64,000 bases of DNA. Source: Asterella californica (Eukaryota; Streptophyta; Marchantiopsida; Marchantiales; Aytoniaceae). Location of the stretch: assembly GCA_036924285.1 (NCBI GenBank), contig JAYKYS010000001.1:34285501-34349500 (forward strand). Reading direction: 5' to 3'. The position numbers and the translations under genes are program-made. Positions 12,507 through 25,100 of this stretch are shown piece by piece (the first letter of the stretch is position 1; each line of letters starts with the position of its first letter). The notes beneath the pieces are model-generated. The model was not told the DNA's origin. It worked only from the letters and a program-made list of their open reading frames with translations, and did not search any database.

Positions 12507-15420
12507 ATATGCAGCTGAGGAGGAGACAACTTGTTAATTAGTGGAGACGAAGATGGTTTATCCACTGAGAGATAAGAAATATTGAGATGCGGAATATGTA
12601 GAAGAAAATAAATCATTAAGCCCCAAGCCAATGCTGTGCAAAGAATGAGGTAATGAACTTCTTGACACCACTCCATCATTCGATACTTGAACGCTTTCGC
12701 TATTGGTCTTTACAGTTATACCTTGCGGGAGGTTGACATAAACCGACAAAGGTACTAATTGAGCTGGTAAAACTGGTAAAACTGCGAGCTGGTCAAACTG
12801 TAACAGAATACTATTTGTACCCATAGAATCAGATGAAAGTTATGCGAGAACTAACCGTAACAGCAGTAGAGACAACTAAACGTCCCGCGGCCTCCCGCCT
12901 AATTTGCAGCCGCCTATGCGAGTTAGTGTTACGTGTCGTCCGTTGTGTCTGAAACGGCTTCCATACTGTATAGTTAATTATTATGAGCGGGGGGTGATTT
13001 GTCACGATACTTTCAACTGACTGTTGATTGAGATAGATGTATCGTAAGCCTACCATCACATAGTTTAGCGTATCTCTACAGTGAAAGAAAGGAGAAAGAG
13101 GAGCAAACTCGTTTCTTTCAGGAGCTCTTCTCGACCAAGGAGTGGGACCACCCTGTCATACAGAACTTACACACGTTCTCCCTTGGGGGCGTACTGTACA
13201 GTAGTTGGTATCCATCCAGTTTCACTACGGGTACAAGAAAGCTGCTGAGTCCTGCTCCACTGTTCCTGTCGGCCTCTACGTTCGCTGAACCCACCATCTC
13301 TAACTGTAGCAAGACGAGGCCGCAGGTTTAGAGCCTCCCTCTAATCGGTAAATGGGCCAATGACAATCAGGGGGCAGAAGGTAAATCTGAGGGAACGCGA
13401 AGGACAATGGGGGCGGACGGACCGGTCCTTACTAAGCCTAGCTAGCTACATCTAGAGACCTTGCTGGATGAATGAGTAATCCTCCTTGTGTGCACCCTCC
13501 TTCGAATCTGGGTAAAAACTGCGGGCTAGAGCCTAGCGGAAGAACTGAAGCGAATTCCCTTTATTAACAAGGGAAAAAAGAAAAGAAGAAGAAGTAAAAG
13601 GGAAACAAGGGGAAAAAGAAAAGGAGAAAAGAAAAAGAAGAAAGAAGAGTTTCTAAACAAGGTGGATGGTATTTGAGTCATTTGAAATTTCATTTTCCTG
13701 GTCTCGGAAATACATGGGTCCGAAATAGAAAGCCCAAGTCATGAAGAGTTACGTGGCCCAAGGGTGCTGACATTGAGCAATCTGGTCAAAGACAGGAATT
13801 CTCGACGGTGTAGGATTACCTCACGCAGCGCAAAGATTTTTGGAGAGTCTAGCTTCAATCCTTTTTATGCATGTCCTATTCTCATCCCTGTTCAAGCTAC
13901 GAGTTAGTCAGTCGTTCGACTCAATAACCATGTCGTGTGGTCAGCAGGCCTAAAGCGCTTCCATCAAAGCCACAGAAGTATGCAGAGAGGTTTTTATTAT
14001 GCGGTCAAATCGTCGAGCGGTTTCAAGACATTATTCAATATCCGTTCAAGACAAATTTTGATCATGTCAGTTCCATTCGTATCGTAAATGATCGTCACTT
14101 GATCAGTTCAATGCAGTTTTGTGGAGGACAAGTATATCTCGTGTAAGAAAGAAGAGGACATTCACTGAATCCCACGCAATATATATTCTACCTAGCATCT
14201 AGCAAGTCTGTTCGAGTGGTAAAATTCTAGTCGGATGCATTTGAGTTTCACATGATTGAGGCGAAGCCTTTTCTCTTTGACCAAATCAGTCAAAATCCTA
14301 AGGGTTGGACATGACCGAAGCAACCAATGCCAGGCAGCCAGCTTCATGACATTCCAAGGTGCTGACCAGTAACTCTCCTAGAAAGCTGAAACGGAAGACG
14401 ATGTATTTCACTCTTTCGAGACGAGGCCTTCTCGAATTAGAGCAATGTCCAGGTAATGTCCCCCACCTCCAAGCCCAGGTGGTGTCACCTCGAATCTTTC
14501 ACTCTCCAGTCTTAATAGACCATTTATTTCCAACCTAAGTATTTACATCCGTGATCCCTCCCTGTTACATTGTGCAGAAATGGTTCATTTACTCGTCCAA
14601 GATGCCCTAGAAACACCCCCAAGGCTACCATAGCACTTCTGGTTTTTGGATAACGGAAAGTCTCACCAAACTGAGAAGGATCGACTTGTCGCCTTTTGTT
14701 GACTGTTGATTCGAATTGTTGTTTACTGGTAAAGGAAACCGTTGACGAGTCAACGAAGAGAAGAGAAGTTCTCAATCTTTGTCCATCACCTTCTTTCGTT
14801 TTAATCAGAGATTTTGGTACAGCACTTCATGAACTCTAGAGAGCAACGGTAGACTAGATTCCACGAGCCCACTGTCTGCTGCTGGGCCCACATTTGAGAA
14901 TCACAAAATCTGGAAAACAGATCCATATCCATTCCCCTCCACGTTGGAGAGACCATCAAGTCACGTTTAGCATCAGGCTTCTTCTATCTACCGATAGACT
15001 CTTCTCGCCAGTATATTTTCTTCTAGGTAACTGCTGATAACCAGCCCCCAAATCTGGTGGTAGCTACAATGAACCTGAATGGCAGAAGGGTGCAGACCAG
15101 AAGGCGAGGGTACCTCCTCAGACGACGGGCCCACAGAATTTCCTACACTGTATTTTGGGGCGATACCAATTATGTACAGCAGCGACGTCCTCGTATTTAT
15201 AGATTTAGCGAGCGTGCCTTGCACTTGAGAAAGTCAAGCCTTCAGGAGTGAGGACTGAGGAGCCTGAAAGTATGAGAATGGAAATAGGACGGGAGGACGT
15301 GTAATTTCGGGCGGGAATGCGTGTAGTGTAAAATCGCTCAACAAATATCGAGAAATTTCTTCAGTCAACGAGTACTGTGGCATCCCCTTATTTTTGAACT
15401 CCCGTCCGCTCACTCACTAT
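12507..15420. other. intergenic DNA including a purine tract, no gene seen
   Basis: Composition becomes more balanced from about 12,830. A minus-strand frame at 12558-12824 (88 codons) and others at 13118-13312 and 14524-14775 are open but have no family motif. A nearly pure A/G tract runs from about 13573 to 13650. The right end (about 15,000-15,420) probably includes the promoter of the downstream plus-strand gene. Confidence 0.4.
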
Positions 15421-16334
15421 CTCGAACTTATCACAGAGAGAGAGACAGAGAGAGAGGGAGGGACTGCTGCTGTTGCATGCATTCACTCACAGAGAGCCAG
15501 GCAGGAGAGATAGAGAAGCGAGCTGAGGTTGAGCCGAAGCGGAGAAGAGAGAGGAGGAAGTGTCTGAGCTGATCGCCAAGCTTTGCATCGGCAACAGTTT
15601 TTTTCTTTATAACGTCCTGAGCAAAGCAATGATGCCTTGCCCACTGTTGGCACTCTGACTGACTTGACTGGCTGGCACTTGCAGCGAGGCATTTTGGCCA
15701 TCCAAATTTCAAGAGAGAGAGGGAGAGATGAAATAGAGAGAGAAAGTCGATGACGTAGTTGGAGGGCCCATGAAGGAGCTGCTGCTACTACTGCTGTTCT
15801 TTTCTCTTTCTCTTTTCCCAGTACCTGTTTCCAGAAGCAGCGAGTAGGAGGAGTCCAGGGACCAGGGAGCGAGAGTAGAAGCAGCAGCATTAGGATTTGT
15901 ATTGTGCAACAATCCCCACGATTTCAGATTCCCTTTTAATCCCCGAGGAAGGGCTATATCCAAATAGAGGGAGCACAACGAGAGAGAGGCAAGTTGCAGC
16001 AGCAATCCCAAACTCTCCGAGTGCTGAAAGCTTGAGAGAGTGAGCGTGATAGAGAGCTACTACGTGACTTCAGTCACTAGTGAGCAGTGAAGTGAAAGGA
16101 AAGACAGGGAAGGGAAGAGGTGTAGAGCAGCAACAGCAGGAGCAGCAGCAGTAGAGCAGAAGCTAGTGAGTAACTCATTCACAGACTAGATATGCAGCTT
16201 GTTTTGGGATACCATCCGGGATCCTCGAATCAGGAACAACCCGGGTACGGAGGTAGCGTGTGAGTAGTCTGTGGCTTTGTCGCCACCGAATTTCACTCAT
16301 CGTCCTTGAGATACGGGGTAAAGAAAGGAGGGAG
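15421..16334 (+). promoter_or_regulatory. GA-rich leader and promoter-proximal region of the OB-fold gene
   Basis: Repeated GAGAGA blocks (about 15437-15463, 15710-15745, 15990-16050) and a CAG/CAA-rich stretch (16121-16165) lie just upstream of the first coding exon. GA-rich 5' leaders are common in land-plant genes. The long minus-strand frames here are serine/leucine shadows of the GA repeats. No TATA box or transcription start was assigned. Confidence 0.5.
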
Positions 16335-19300
16335 ATGAGTGCGGATGATGTGTTTGTGAATTTTGTGGAATCCGCAAGGCGTATGCTTTGCGAGAGCTTT
16401 GAAACAGAGAAGCACAAGGAATGCGATGCAGGCACAGGTGGATTTCAATCTCATGGACCAAGCTGGAGCTGGGTTTGTACTCGAATTCTGACCTGCTGTA
16501 AGGCATATCCTAGCGGGGTTACTGCAGCGATTCTGCTGTCGGAGCTTTACGAGGTAACTGGTTTGTTCCTCCGCCCGAAGATTCTCTTGCTGTTAATTAA
16601 ACCTAGAGAATTCTCTTCTCTACTTGCTTAACGATGTCGTCCAGAGGATGCCTGTTTTTTCCTGATTCACTTGTGTTCAGTTGTCCCTGAACGTCTTTCG
16701 AACGTCATCCGAGAATGAGCATTCCCATTTTTATTCCACTTCGTCATTACCACCTCGAACAACTTCATCCATATCACTTCCTTGCAGTAAATATGGATTC
16801 TGGGACTAGAAGTTGAAAACTCCGGAGTCTGAGATGTTGGTACGGCTTTGTAGTCCTGGCTAGCAAGAGAACGTGTTGAAAGATGCGTTAAAGGAAAGGG
16901 CAGACCTGGGCCTGCGCATGGAGTTCGCAGACAGAAGCAGATGCTGGGCTCGAAGGTCACCACGATTGACTCTATCCTGGAAAGGAAATTCGTACCTTTG
17001 GACGCAGTGTTGGACGCAGTCATCCTCGACATTCAGCTCGTTCCTGGTTAGTGTTGTAACCTGCCCATGAAGTTGTGTTCAGCCCTTTGTTCGACGCGTA
17101 ATGCTCCAGGGTTGTCTGATTCTTTCCGCTATGAGAGTAGAATTGTACGATCGAAGGTTAACACAACCGTAGGTGCGGAACTACGGTTGTGTTAACCGTA
17201 GTTCCGCACAACTACGGAACGGTTAACCGTAGTTGTGCGGAAAAAGATCGTTGGTATGCTGGAATTTTTTTAAGATTACTGCATCTGGTGAGACTTGTAG
17301 TCGTGGTACCATCTTTCTTTCATGTTGGGATTTTGCTGTAGGTACCAGCAGCTACTTGTTGACCCTCGGAGACACCTGGAGCTTCAACAGCATTGAATTT
17401 TACCTCCATCGCAAGTAATCGATCACTCAAGTTTCATCTTTCTCAATGCCTTGAGTGATGGTTATCAGGAGCTTTGTATCTTCCATAACTCGTTGCATCT
17501 CAAGATTCCAAGAAAGATTCACGATTGTCTCAAACCGCAAGACAGGGACTGGAAAGAGACGTGTAGACTGAATAACTGTCATATGTTCAACTAGAACTCT
17601 ACGAGAGTATCTTATGAGTATACTCACACTTTTGCATGGATTCCCATCCGTGGATCGCAGATTTTATGATCTGGTTGATCCGAGCAGTGCTATCCTCAGG
17701 AAAGGCCGGGAAATCCGTCTTACAGGTTGTCGTCTGAGGAATGCTCTTAGTGCGGGGTCGGTTCCGCCCCGCTTACTACCAACAGAGTACGTTATTATCC
17801 TGTTGGATGAGGTTTGTCAACACACCTCTCGAAAACCTAGTCTAGTGCTGTTCATGCATGGTCCTAGAAATTTTTAGCTGGATGTTAGGACTCTCAAGGT
17901 CTCCTTCAAGGATTCTATCCCCTTTGGTTCAAGATTCATGATTGTGCTCGCCTTTGTCAATAATTATAGTGTTCACCACATCACGCTGCGTTCAAAACTG
18001 ATGATTCTCTCCTTTGCTGTTCATGAATGAACCGCTTTGAAAGCGTTTAAACTCTTGCCAATGACAGGAACAAGATGAAGATCTGTTTCTGTTGGGAGCT
18101 CAGTTCTGTTCTGACAACTTCTCAAGCATCCAGTCAAGCTCCATCAGAGCTGGAATGGATTATTACTTCTATGCAAGGTAACGGGGGCGGCAGCCCGGGG
18201 CCCCGCTGGTTGTTGCAATCTGCAGAGCTATCTCATGAGCTGAGAGAACTTTGATCCGCAAGACGTTTCTGTGCAACATCTGAACATCCGGCCACTTAGA
18301 TGTTTGTTGTGAACCTTATGGACGAAACTCTGCACAAGTGGAATGTGGCCAATCATGCATAGGAGCTAACCAAAATTTACCTGTTAACAGAGTGGATGAG
18401 ATAGAAGTTACAGGAGTGCAAGGCCTGCAGGAGCAAGTGAAACAGCAACGACTCACTTTATGCGATGATAATGGGGTCTCTCTTCCTCTAGTTCTCTGGG
18501 ATGAACAGGTTTCTCTCTGTAGCTTGCTAAGGTGGGTTCGGTTCTTAATCTTTCAACTGGAACTTCTGCGCGCAGTCTGTTACGCCTGAGCAGGCATCTG
18601 TTGAATTGATCAAACTTGGAAGAGTATTTACTAGGGTTGGTTTAGATGATTTGGTACGGTATGTATCGTGTTTATGTTTAAGGTTCGTCATCTACGACTT
18701 GGATCAAGCACCGTTCAACAAAGCTATAGGAACCTGACTTTTTAGAATTTCGGTTTTTGGTTTGTGATCAAGAGCAGTCAAGGGAGTATGGTAGCAATTG
18801 AGCGTCCTTTGATTGCCTTCGAACAAGAAGGTGAAAATAACAGACCAATTGGAGTCTGGTTTGAGTATGGACAACGTACACGCTTGTATACTGTGCCGTA
18901 TGTACCCGTAGCTGAACAGGTATGTGTCACGGTGGTGTCTTCTTATTTTCCAAGGTATTTTCTTTGGACTCTTTGCTCCTTAGCTTTTCAGGAGCAAATG
19001 TAAACTTTGCTATACCGTGTTCCAGGTGTCTGGACGAGCAAAAACGCTTACCTTTCTTGGATTCTCTGATTGAAGGTGACTGTAGAAGAGACCCAGTCCA
19101 GAATGAACCCGATGACCTCGAATCTCTTGGAGCATGACTTGGACTGGTCAAGGACAGAAACCGGCCAGAGTGCTTCCGTGTCAAGAGTGTCGGTCCCCCG
19201 TGATCCTCAAGGCTCTCTTGACTTCAACTTCTTCCCTGTGCGGGTATGGGGGTGAACGCCTTAAGTCTATTGTGACAGTTGTTTCAAAATGTATTTGTGG

Positions 19301-21228
19301 CGAAAATTGTAGGTCTTAGTACCTAGTAATAACACGGACATTGTTGCGATCAGTTGGTGGTGGAGAGTGTACGACCAAAGATGACAAATGTGGCTCTCTA
19401 TGGGCTGGTCACATTTCTGGCACCGTTGCCTGACCTGGAATCAGCAGTGAAGCGCAATTTTGCGGCATACAAGTCAGCTTACCTACTGAGAATCCAAGAT
19501 TGCTCTGGGGCTCTGGACATCAGGCTGTATTTCAGTGATCAGTGGTGAGAACGTCTACCCGAAAGTTTACTGTATTTCATATATCTGCCTTACATCCGAG
19601 TTGGAAGCTTGCCAGCAAGTTATTTGTTCCTTGAACTGAAGGTTGTTGTTCATTATTGCGGTCGCAGGTCAGCGGGAGAAATACACGTAGGTCAAATAGC
19701 TTTCATCGGTGGTATCTTTACTACAGTGACTCCGAACGGCGGGTAAGATGTTCTGAGGTTAGAATGTAATGTGGGTGTGCGTTCAGCTCAGTTGAGTAAG
19801 ACTAGCTTGGGCTTCTATTTTGCGAATGTCCTGTCTGGGTGGCGACAACCTTACTGTTTTCGTGAACCCCTGTTACATGCTTGAAATCAAATATCTAGTA
19901 CCAGTTTATGTTACGTTACTTCCAGTAAAGTAAATGCACCCTCAACTGCTTTCAATTTGGAAGGACCTGACATTAGGTATCCCTCAGTAGTGCTGATTAC
20001 ATGCCAACGTTTGTCATCTAATCGCGGTTGTTTCAGAATGGACTGCACATGGACCGAAAGGCAAGGAGGGGCGCTGGTTGTGAACATGACCCAGCTTCCG
20101 GCACTGCTATCGACTGGTTGTCTCCACCGAATCGTTCCCCTTTCCAAGATATCTGCGTCGAGTCTAACAGTACAAGTAAAACCTCTTGCAGCTCAAGCGG
20201 ACGTATCAATTTAGAGAGACGCAAGATCTGTCTGCAGAGAGATGTGATAATTTGTCAGTCCATCAGGTCCTGCTTCTCAAGAGAGTCATGGACTTCTTGC
20301 CCCTAGTATGCAAGCTAATTTTGTTTCCACCCTCTTTCGTGCATATGATTGCTGTTCCAAGTTCATTGTCGCCGCGTTTCAATCCCCTTTAGAAAGGCAC
20401 AGCGCTCGATGGTTCTTCTGTGTCCTGATGATCATATTCCATCTTAACCCAGGTATGCAGGGTCCAAATAAAAAATCTGGCCCAGCATGGCGTACAAGTG
20501 AAGTTCTGCCATATACCCTGTGGACACCCCGTCGTAGGATTGGCAGTTCCTGGCAAGTGGAATTGTAACTTTTGCAGGCGGGCATGCGACACCAAAGAGA
20601 CCGTGCTAACATTTTTCTCGACAGCGTTATTGGTGGATGCTTACCCGGGTCACCACACACAGGCATATGCCTCCTGCTCAGGGCGAGCTGCTGCCGAAGT
20701 GCTTCAAGTCTCACCGGATGATTTCTGCTCGTTGTCTGAGGTATGTATATACACGGAGGGTCTGTTAGCTGAAGGAATATTTGTCGGGCACATACGATTT
20801 TCTGACTACAGTTCACTTCGAATATAGGTTCATATGTTGTAGGATTTCAAACAGGAAAAGATTGGAGCATGATTTTACGTGAAAACACACAGGATTATCA
20901 GGAACGTTTACGGACCTAATTAAAGACCTGAACTTTGTAGGATTTCAAACAGGAAAAGATCGGAAGCTTCCTTTTACGTGAAAGCACACAGGACTATCAG
21001 GAACGTTTACGGACCTAATTAAAGACCTGAATTTTGCTTCTGCAGATGGAGCAAGGAATGTATTTATACAGCCTCGAGAACGAACAATTTTTGGTGACTT
21101 TGTACTATGGTTTTCAAGAGGAGATAAACCCTTCACCGTCAGCTGGCGGTGCTAGAAGTGTTTCGCCTGTCACGTGTTTAAAAATTGGGCAAGCCGTCAA
21201 GGCAGATCCAGGCAGAGGTGACATCTAA
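16335..21228 (+). CDS. CDC24-type OB-fold protein, 13 exons, 690 aa
   Basis: Exons by GT-AG junctions and reading frame: 16335-16553, 16854-17046, 17342-17414, 17661-17811, 18068-18177, 18391-18531, 18778-18919, 19076-19243, 19354-19544, 19668-19742, 20037-20175, 20453-20740, 21046-21228. They total 2073 nt and stay in frame to a TAA. The conserved plant family these exons resemble is, from memory, annotated with 'cell division control protein 24' OB domains (fission yeast Cdc24 acts with Dna2 in replication). Telling stretches are LTLGDTWSFNSIEFYLHRK, FYDLVDPSSAILRKGREI and RLLPTEYVIILLDE. Near the C-terminus, Cys553, Cys557, Cys572 and Cys575 (FCHIPC ... NCNFC) form a zinc-ribbon-like cluster inside the last OB region. 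A nuclear single-stranded nucleic-acid-binding role is inferred. The first exon starts at the ATG giving MSADDVFVNF. The gene structure is secure; the family name is less so. An RPA- or shieldin-like OB protein is the alternative. Confidence 0.72.
17156..17242. repeat. double perfect hairpin in intron 2
   Basis: Stem 1: GGTTAACACAACCGTAG (17156-17172) pairs perfectly with 17181-17197 over an 8-base loop. Stem 2: TTCCGCACAACTACGG (17202-17217) pairs perfectly with 17227-17242 over a 9-base loop. The two stems share sequence (AACCGTAG, GTGCGGAA), so alternative pairings are possible. It sits inside intron 2 of the OB-fold gene. Confidence 0.9.
20841..21036. repeat. 98-bp tandem duplication in the last intron
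   Basis: Two head-to-tail units start AGGATTTCAAACAGG at 20841 and 20939 and share the later block GGAACGTTTACGGACC. The copies differ at several bases. Unit 1 ends in CTTTGTAG and unit 2 leads into TTGCTTCTGCAG, the acceptor of exon 13, so the duplication reproduces acceptor-like sequence inside the intron. Confidence 0.85.
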
Positions 21229-22191
21229 TTGTATATAGCATGATTTAGATAATGAGTGTTCACTGTCAGCGTGAAAGATTCTTGTCACCGATTGGTTTTA
21301 ATCAACCACCTGGTCAGCTACTTCAGTAAAGTTCTCCAGTGCACTTTTTCAGCAACTAAGTACGAGCTCACACCCCTAGTGGACACATAGTCGCAGCAGG
21401 TAAAGCAGGCTACTATGAACTTCTAATGTAATTTTTTTGGAGTTCGTAATATGTGAGGAAAGTTCAGCCAAGATGGCCGTTACTCGTAAATGATTGGCAT
21501 TCAGTAGGACTGTCCTTGAATGTTGATCTGTTCATAATGTATTCTCACCATGTTCACTGCAGAGTTGCGTGTATTGAAGGAAACAAGCGCCACAATAAGT
21601 AAGTCAAAGTGGAAAAATGATCCCCTTGCCTAAAGTACTTTCTTGGACTCTGAGATTCATACTCATAACCATTTTGGGTGAAAGAAATACGTGGTGAACC
21701 TGCACCATGAATTTCTTGCATTGTTGTTCCGACGTGATGATTTCAGCTCCCTGAAAAGCAGCTCATAGCTTTGGAGGTGTCACGCGATCAGTCCTGGCCA
21801 AGTCCAGGTCGCACACTTCTGAACATGTTGTTCGGTTGATTTACTACTCTCCCGAAGGAACTCGTTGAACCCGACACCTCCAGTATAGTAGCACCTCTCA
21901 TTGTAAGAGGATGGTTTAGTACCCTTACCAAACATTGTGCTTCACTTGTCTACTCCAACCTCAGAGAAAGATTTGTGACATACAAGTACGAGCGAAGTAT
22001 TGGAGTAGGAGGTTAAAATCCTTTTAGATGCTCTTGGAGACGCATCATCTAGAATGAAGTGGTTCATGGGGTATACTGCGGCTTGTAAATATGTCATCCT
22101 CACAGAGCCTTCGTCCCCGTACGTATCATGCTGACAGTCTGTTCACCAACCAGAAGGTTAATTGTAGTTAATACTCTTTTAAAGGTAATAT
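21229..22191. other. intergenic DNA between convergent genes
   Basis: This holds the presumed 3' UTRs of the plus-strand OB-fold gene and the minus-strand nitrate-reductase-like gene. I looked for cytochrome b5 exons (an HPGG-type motif) on the minus strand and found none. No RNA gene is seen. Confidence 0.55.
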
Positions 22192-25100
22192 TTAGATAAG
22201 CCGACGAAGGCTTGGAAGCTGATCCCCAAGGTCCAAGTTCGATGAGCTTTCCTGGTGCATTAGCTTCATCGTTAGATCTTTCTCCGCTTCAGGTTCTAAC
22301 GCTTCTGGAGTGTCCAGCCACCCTCCTGTTAAACTGCCGGGCTGCGTCGGATGTTCGAAGCAAACCGTGCGTTCGTCTTGACATGCATCGGGGTCGTCAA
22401 CAAGTTTTCCGCGGTGAATTTTCACTCTATACCAGCAGTTGTTCATATTCCCCTGCGAAAGTGCAGCGCATTATCTTTGTGAGTATGAAATGAGCGTACG
22501 ATGAAGGCTCTACTTCAACGCCGTAACCAGAAGATGGGTGAGGGCATAAAAAGAGTTGAGGTTAGTCACAGAAAGCTGAAGTACCTACCAGAATGTTCCA
22601 CGAAGGATTTTCGGGTTGAGTGTTCATGGCTGAATCCCAAGCCCTCACAACAATCTCAGCACTCTCCACCAACTCCATGAACTCTACTCGAGTCTCCCAG
22701 AAGCACCAACTCCAGTACATTCCATGCTTTGTGGGCTGCGCAGGGTAGCCAGCACTGCAAAACTTCCATGTTTTACCACTGTCTAGAGAAATTTCCACTC
22801 TTCCTATCTTCTTTCCACTTCCTGCAGGTAACATACATAAACGCACGCGGTGTCAGTGAATTTGTATCTGATCCAAGCCGAACTCAACTTTCAGGTCAAC
22901 GAGGAGCTGGTGAGCGAACAGCCGTGCAGCACAAAGAGGTAAGTTACTGGAAACGTCTGAGAGGTTGCCTCTCATCAGCCAGAATCTGGTCCGGTCAGTT
23001 GGGAGTTTGTACCAGAATACGCATAGCCGGTGATGGAGAAAGTAGCGTCCTCGTTAGACGGATCAATCAGCAAGCTTTGAGAATGCGCCGGTGTACAAAT
23101 CACGGAATTCACGTTCATTTCATTGATGACAAACTCCGGCTTGCTCATCCATCCTGTTGATACGTCAGTTGATCATCAGCTTCTCACACTGTTCCTAAGA
23201 CTCTAGCCTCCTGAGCTACTCATGAGCACAGGCACATCGAAGTCTCTCCTGCAGGGGTCAGCAAACACACTTTTCTCCAGAATCTTGGACCAACCAACCA
23301 CGTCGTGAGTACGTAGGAGTAGGGTAGGAGTAAATAGGGTTGGAGAGTGTTTCGCTCGGTGAGTGTCTGGTACACTTGGGAGGTTTGGAAGGGGAACCAA
23401 ATTCTTCGATGGCCCCAGGAAGGAAAGCTGCTCTACAAACCAAGTCTGACGCCATATGGAAGGAAACTAAATCTCCACTCATTCTCTCTCTCAAGGTAGA
23501 TAAACTAGAACCCCATGTGCTCAGCTCGCGCGTAGGTACTCTCTCTCTCTAATCGAACGTCCCACGAGCTTGTGCCAGATGCTAAGCTAGACTGTTATTG
23601 GTGGTAGTTATCTCTTTAAGAGTTACGTGCGCGCTCTTTCCTTCAATTTTCCTTACAGCAACAGAAAGAGATTAGGAGGAGGAGAGGTTCAAGCAGAAAT
23701 CGTCAGTAAGCTTCAAGCCTTCTGTAAGTCTGCGAGGACTGTGCTGCATGGATATCAGTAGAGGTGTGCCGGCATCAGCTGCTCAACATCCTGACCAGCA
23801 GCAACCGACTGAAGAATCAAGAGAAGGAAAATCTTTCAGTCCTGGAAATATTGCTCCGCCGGCACTTGCCAAAAGTTGCCACAGCGAATCCACAGTCAAG
23901 ATCAAGGACTGCAGAGTATCTGGGAAAAGGAATATTTAGACGGCTCTAAAATAAAGTACTGTATCCTGCGCGTGCCCGACGTTCTTCTGATGCTAACAAT
24001 GTATTTAAGTCGATGCCAGTTTCAATCAGGCAGTGGCAGTTGGTGCTAAGCGATTAATTCCTTCACAGGGTTGATTTTCTACACCAAGCATCCGAAACCA
24101 GTCATAAGCCAAGTAGACCATGCCAACGAACATATTCCATAAAGTGTTTGCCTCCCAGTGTTCAGGCAAGTTCCAGCATCATAATCATGAGCTGCCTCCC
24201 TTCCTGCCTGTAAACTCTCCTTGAACTGCAGCCTACTGAAAATAAGAAGTTGTTTTGTGGGTCGTTCTACATCTTGATGACCTGCCCACAAAACGTTCCT
24301 TCCAATTCCAGTCCTTCTGTTGGGGTACCAGTAGGCAGCTCAGCTTGGAATAAATAGTGTAACCCATACCAGAGGCCGTCCTTCAGTCCAATCTGACTGA
24401 GGCTGCCGAAGGGGTCCTCCTTGCTGTAATTGGAAACGCTTGCCTTTTACTATCGCCCTCATTGCACGGACTGCGGTAAGAGCTAAGGTTAATCGTTGTG
24501 GATTCACAGGATTCATGTTTTCTGGTGCGGAAGGGACGGAAATGAGAAAGAAACTCGGCTGATCGTTTCCTGGAGATGCCGAAAGACTATCTTCAGAGCC
24601 CTGATTGCTTTCGGCTTGGAGTCTACTTACAAATGGACCCAAGAGTGCCTTGAGCAGGAAGCTAGGATAGCAAACTGATTCATTAACTCTTTTCTGTCTC
24701 TGAGAAAAAGTGAGAGGACGGACGGAAGGAGGGAGGGAGTTGTAGACGGAGTTCATCTGTGGAAAAGTGAAAGTTAAGATGAAAGTACCTTCAGAAGCTG
24801 CAGTCTGCAGATCCAGAACTTGAGATGGGAGCATCCGGTTGTCATGGAGGTGGTAAAAGTTGTCCGACTGCTCGGCACTGATCTCAATCTTGTTCAACCA
24901 CTTGACCGAGCGGCCACCTGTGAAGCCTGGTACTATGAGACGAACAGGAAATCCATGATCTGGAGTCAACAAATCTCCGTTCTGCTCGTAAGCGAGCAGG
25001 ACATCTCGAGATTCATCCATTGCAACCTCCAACGGGATGCTGGTGCCATAATTGGAGGAGTTGGACGGTGGTGGTGTGGAGGTTTTGTCTTCTCCTCCTC

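Noticed and set aside
15431..16011. Minus-strand frames of 93-135 codons rich in Ser/Leu upstream of the OB-fold gene
   Set aside because: They are translations of the GA-rich leader on the opposite strand; no domain, and low-complexity composition explains the openness.
20186..20392. Possible extra exon of the OB-fold gene between 20188 and 20452
   Set aside because: Exon 11 ends in phase 0 and exon 12 starts in phase 0, and the joined protein reads smoothly (SLTVQ then VCRVQIKNL); adding the segment introduces unrelated sequence.
21229..22190. Cytochrome b5 or FAD domain exons of nitrate reductase downstream of 22192
   Set aside because: No HPGG-type heme motif or FAD/NADH motif could be read on the minus strand, and the gap before the convergent gene is too short for these domains.
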